NCBI GenBank assembly: GCA_044376465.1
Contig: JBILKW010000090.1
Location: 1-8,794 of the forward strand
DNA: 8,794 nucleotides
Direction of reading: 5' to 3'
Source: CAJBVG01 sp044376465
GTDB taxonomy: Bacteria; Bacteroidota; Bacteroidia; Sphingobacteriales; Sphingobacteriaceae
Shown: piece by piece, positions 6,509 through 8,794 of the stretch
How positions within the stretch are numbered: the stretch's first letter is position 1
Layout: each line of letters begins with the position of its first letter
Notes under the pieces: model-generated
The model's database searches: none
What the model saw: the letters and a program-made list of their open reading frames with translations, nothing else
Told to the model about the DNA's origin: nothing
Program-made: the position numbers and the translations under genes

Positions 6509-8794
6509 TTAAATTTTAGTTTTCAAATACTTCGCAGTATACGAGTTCTTATTCTTCAATAACTCTTCGGGAGTTCCTGCAAATACTAGGTTCCCACCTT
6601 TTTCTCCGCCTTCTGGGCCAATATCAATTACCCAATCTGCACATTTAATTACGTCCATGTTATGTTCTATTACAATTATAGAATTTCCTTGTGCAATTAA
6701 TGCTTCAAAAGATTTGAGTAATTTTTTGATATCATGGAAATGCAAACCTGTAGTGGGTTCATCAAATACAAATAAGGTGTGTTGCGTTGCATTTCCTTTT
6801 ACTAAAAACGATGCTAGTTTAATACGCTGCGCTTCCCCGCCAGATAAGGTATTCGACGATTGACCTAAGTGTACATACCCTAAGCCTACGTCTGCAAGAG
6901 GCTGTATTCTACTTATAATTTTCTTTTCATCAACAAAAAATTCTATGGCCTCATCTATGGTTAAATCCAATACATCCGAAATATTTTTGCCTTTGTATTG
7001 CACATCCAATACTTCTTGCTTAAATCGTTTACCCCCACAACTTTCGCATGGCAAATAAATATCAGCCATAAATTGCATTTCCACTTTTACCTCTCCCTCC
7101 CCTTGGCAAACCTCGCATCTACCACCATCTACGTTAAAAGAAAAATGAGATGGCTTTAATCCTTGTGCTTTTGCTGATGATTGAGATGAATACAGATTTC
7201 GAATTTCATCATATGCTTTAACATAGGTTACAGGATTGGATCTCGACGATTTTCCAATTGGATTTTGATCAACCATTTCTACTTGATGGATGGATTTCAT
7301 ATCTCCTTCTAAACCATCAAATGCTCCTGTTTGCTCTCCAGTATAATTGCCTAACATTTTTTGCAATGCCGGAATTAAAATTCTTTTTACTAAAGATGTT
7401 TTCCCTGATCCACTTACACCTGTTACTGCAGTTAGTGTATGTAATGGAAATTGAACATCAATATTTTTTAAATTATTTTCTCTTGCTCCTTTTACCGTAA
7501 TAGAATCGCTCCATTTTCTGCGTTGTGTAGGTAAAATAATTTTCTCTTTTCCACTTAAATAATTACCTGTCCAAGTATTTGCAGATTTTACAATCTCTTT
7601 GTAAGTACCTTCAAACATTACATTTCCGCCGTTGGCACCAGCATCCGGACCAATATCAATAATGTAATCTGCAGCTTCCATCACTTCTTCATCATGTTCC
7701 ACAACTATTACCGTATTACCTGCATCACGCAATGATTTTAATACCGTTATTAATCTTTGTGTATCTCTAGAATGTAAGCCTATAGAGGGTTCGTCTAAAA
7801 TATATAAAGATCCCACCAAACTACTTCCTAATGAAGTGGATAAATTGATGCGTTGAGATTCTCCTCCCGATAGAGAATTAGATAATCGATTTAAGGTTAA
7901 ATATCCTAAACCAACATCACATAAATATTTTAATCGATTATTTATTTCCGATAAGATTCTTTTCGCAACTTGTTCATCGTGTTTATTTAGTTTGATGGAA
8001 GCGAAAAAGTTCATGACTTCCTCTACAGGCATCAACACTATATCGGTTATAGATTTATCATTTATCAAAACATACGATGCATCTTTACGTAAGCGCGAAC
8101 CTTTGCAATCTGGGCAATTGGTTTTTCCTCTATATCTTGATAAAATAACTCGGTATTGAATCTTATACGTTTGCTCTTCTAAATATTTAAAAAAATCGTT
8201 TAAGCCTTGAAAATATTTATTGCCTGTCCATATCAGTTCCTGATTTTTTTTAGTTAGTTGATGAAATGGTTTGTGAATTGGAAAGTCGAACTTTGCTGCA
8301 TTTTTAATTAATACATCTAGCCATTCTTTCATTTTCTCTCCACGCCAAGGTGCAATTGCTCCATCGTATACAGATTTACTTTTATCAGGAACTACCAAGT
8401 CTGGGTCAATGCCAATCACCTTTCCATATCCCTCACAAGTTTTGCATGCGCCAAATGGATTATTGAAACTAAAAAAATGTACAGATGGTTCTTCAAAAAC
8501 AATTCCATCGGCTTCAAATCTATCGCAATACAAAGTTGATTTAATTTTATCTGATGCTGGCAATGTTTCATCAATAATACAATCACCGTGTCCTTCGAAA
8601 AATGCTGTTTGTATAGAATCTGCTAAACGTGCCTGCAAATCATCATCCGTATTATTTAATACAATTCGATCAATAAGCACTAATAAATCTTTATTACTTT
8701 TAAGTGGAACATTTTTTAATGCTTTATCTTCCACCATTTCTTCAATCTTCAATAAACTCTCTTTAAACTTTACACGCTTAAATCCTTTTTGTAG
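6509..8794 (-). CDS. uvrA: UvrABC excinuclease subunit A, 5' partial
   Basis: UvrA is the dimeric DNA-damage sensor of nucleotide excision repair; it loads UvrB using two ABC ATPase modules. The reading frame stays open to the right edge, beginning LQKGFKRVKF, so 761 C-terminal residues are visible and about 180 N-terminal ones, with the first Walker A, are missing. Visible-residue landmarks: distal half of zinc module 1, CKTC (117-120); CPDC (227-230); ABC signature 1 LSGGE (308-312) and Walker B LYILDEP (330-336); second Walker A GVSGSGKTS (459-467); zinc module 2 with CEVC (560-563) and CESC (583-586); signature 2 LSGGE (650-654) and Walker B FVFDEP (675-680). The proximal Cys pair of zinc module 1 is absent: the equivalent region reads LYCDRFEADG. 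This resembles a UvrA lineage I associate with Bacteroidetes. A TTG at 8752 is an internal Leu codon, not the start. Confidence 0.96.
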   Translation of the reverse strand, partial: LQKGFKRVKFKESLLKIEEMVEDKALKNVPLKSNKDLLVLIDRIVLNNTDDDLQARLADSIQTAFFEGHGDCIIDETLPASDKIKSTLYCDRFEADGIVFEEPSVHFFSFNNPFGACKTCEGYGKVIGIDPDLVVPDKSKSVYDGAIAPWRGEKMKEWLDVLIKNAAKFDFPIHKPFHQLTKKNQELIWTGNKYFQGLNDFFKYLEEQTYKIQYRVILSRYRGKTNCPDCKGSRLRKDASYVLINDKSITDIVLMPVEEVMNFFASIKLNKHDEQVAKRILSEINNRLKYLCDVGLGYLTLNRLSNSLSGGESQRINLSTSLGSSLVGSLYILDEPSIGLHSRDTQRLITVLKSLRDAGNTVIVVEHDEEVMEAADYIIDIGPDAGANGGNVMFEGTYKEIVKSANTWTGNYLSGKEKIILPTQRRKWSDSITVKGARENNLKNIDVQFPLHTLTAVTGVSGSGKTSLVKRILIPALQKMLGNYTGEQTGAFDGLEGDMKSIHQVEMVDQNPIGKSSRSNPVTYVKAYDEIRNLYSSQSSAKAQGLKPSHFSFNVDGGRCEVCQGEGEVKVEMQFMADIYLPCESCGGKRFKQEVLDVQYKGKNISDVLDLTIDEAIEFFVDEKKIISRIQPLADVGLGYVHLGQSSNTLSGGEAQRIKLASFLVKGNATQHTLFVFDEPTTGLHFHDIKKLLKSFEALIAQGNSIIVIEHNMDVIKCADWVIDIGPEGGEKGGNLVFAGTPEELLKNKNSYTAKYLKTKI

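Noticed and set aside
8750..8752. A TTG that could be read as the start of a 747-residue UvrA
   Set aside because: The frame continues without a stop through 14 more codons to the window edge, and those codons (LQKGFKRVKF...) match UvrA sequence upstream of this point. The gene is cut by the window and does not start here.

Overview
The window is a densely packed chromosomal segment from an AT-rich member of the Bacteroidetes (Bacteroidota). Three things point there: the gene order ftsX - DUF3098 - uppP - truB - ribF with leuS divergent; starts that lack a clear Shine-Dalgarno sequence, with a TAnnTTTG-like -7 element instead; and a UvrA of the lineage I associate with this phylum. I cannot place it below phylum. 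No phage, plasmid, transposase, CRISPR, tRNA or rRNA signature is visible.

Layout. Positions 1-2273 (minus) hold most of leuS, whose C-terminal end lies off the left edge. A 59-bp divergent spacer carries a plausible Bacteroidetes promoter for the plus-strand genes. Positions 2333-5942 (plus) are a tight five-gene run: ftsX, a small two-helix DUF3098 membrane protein, uppP (undecaprenyl-diphosphate phosphatase), truB (tRNA pseudouridine-55 synthase) and ribF (riboflavin kinase/FAD synthetase). Gaps are 1 bp, a 1-base overlap, 17 bp and 20 bp, so one transcript is likely. Positions 6007-8794 (minus) hold an acyl-CoA thioesterase-like hotdog protein and, upstream of it, uvrA, whose N-terminal part lies off the right edge.

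Functions. The first three plus-strand genes concern the envelope: FtsX links division to peptidoglycan remodelling, UppP recycles the lipid carrier for wall precursors, and the DUF3098 protein between them is uncharacterised. truB and ribF are housekeeping genes for tRNA modification and flavin cofactors. uvrA encodes the damage-recognition ATPase of nucleotide excision repair.

The non-coding DNA is more unusual than the genes. A perfect 59-bp palindrome, bounded on both sides by TTAA, separates the convergent ribF and thioesterase genes and contains the thioesterase stop codon. Its flanks have the wrong polarity for a standard intrinsic terminator. A second element between uvrA and the thioesterase gene is both an 18-bp-arm inverted repeat and a 7-bp-period array of GTAC tetramers. 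The visible UvrA also lacks the proximal CxxC pair of its first zinc module. I see no convincing new multi-gene system; this is mostly a conserved housekeeping region with two curious small repeats and one uncharacterised small protein.
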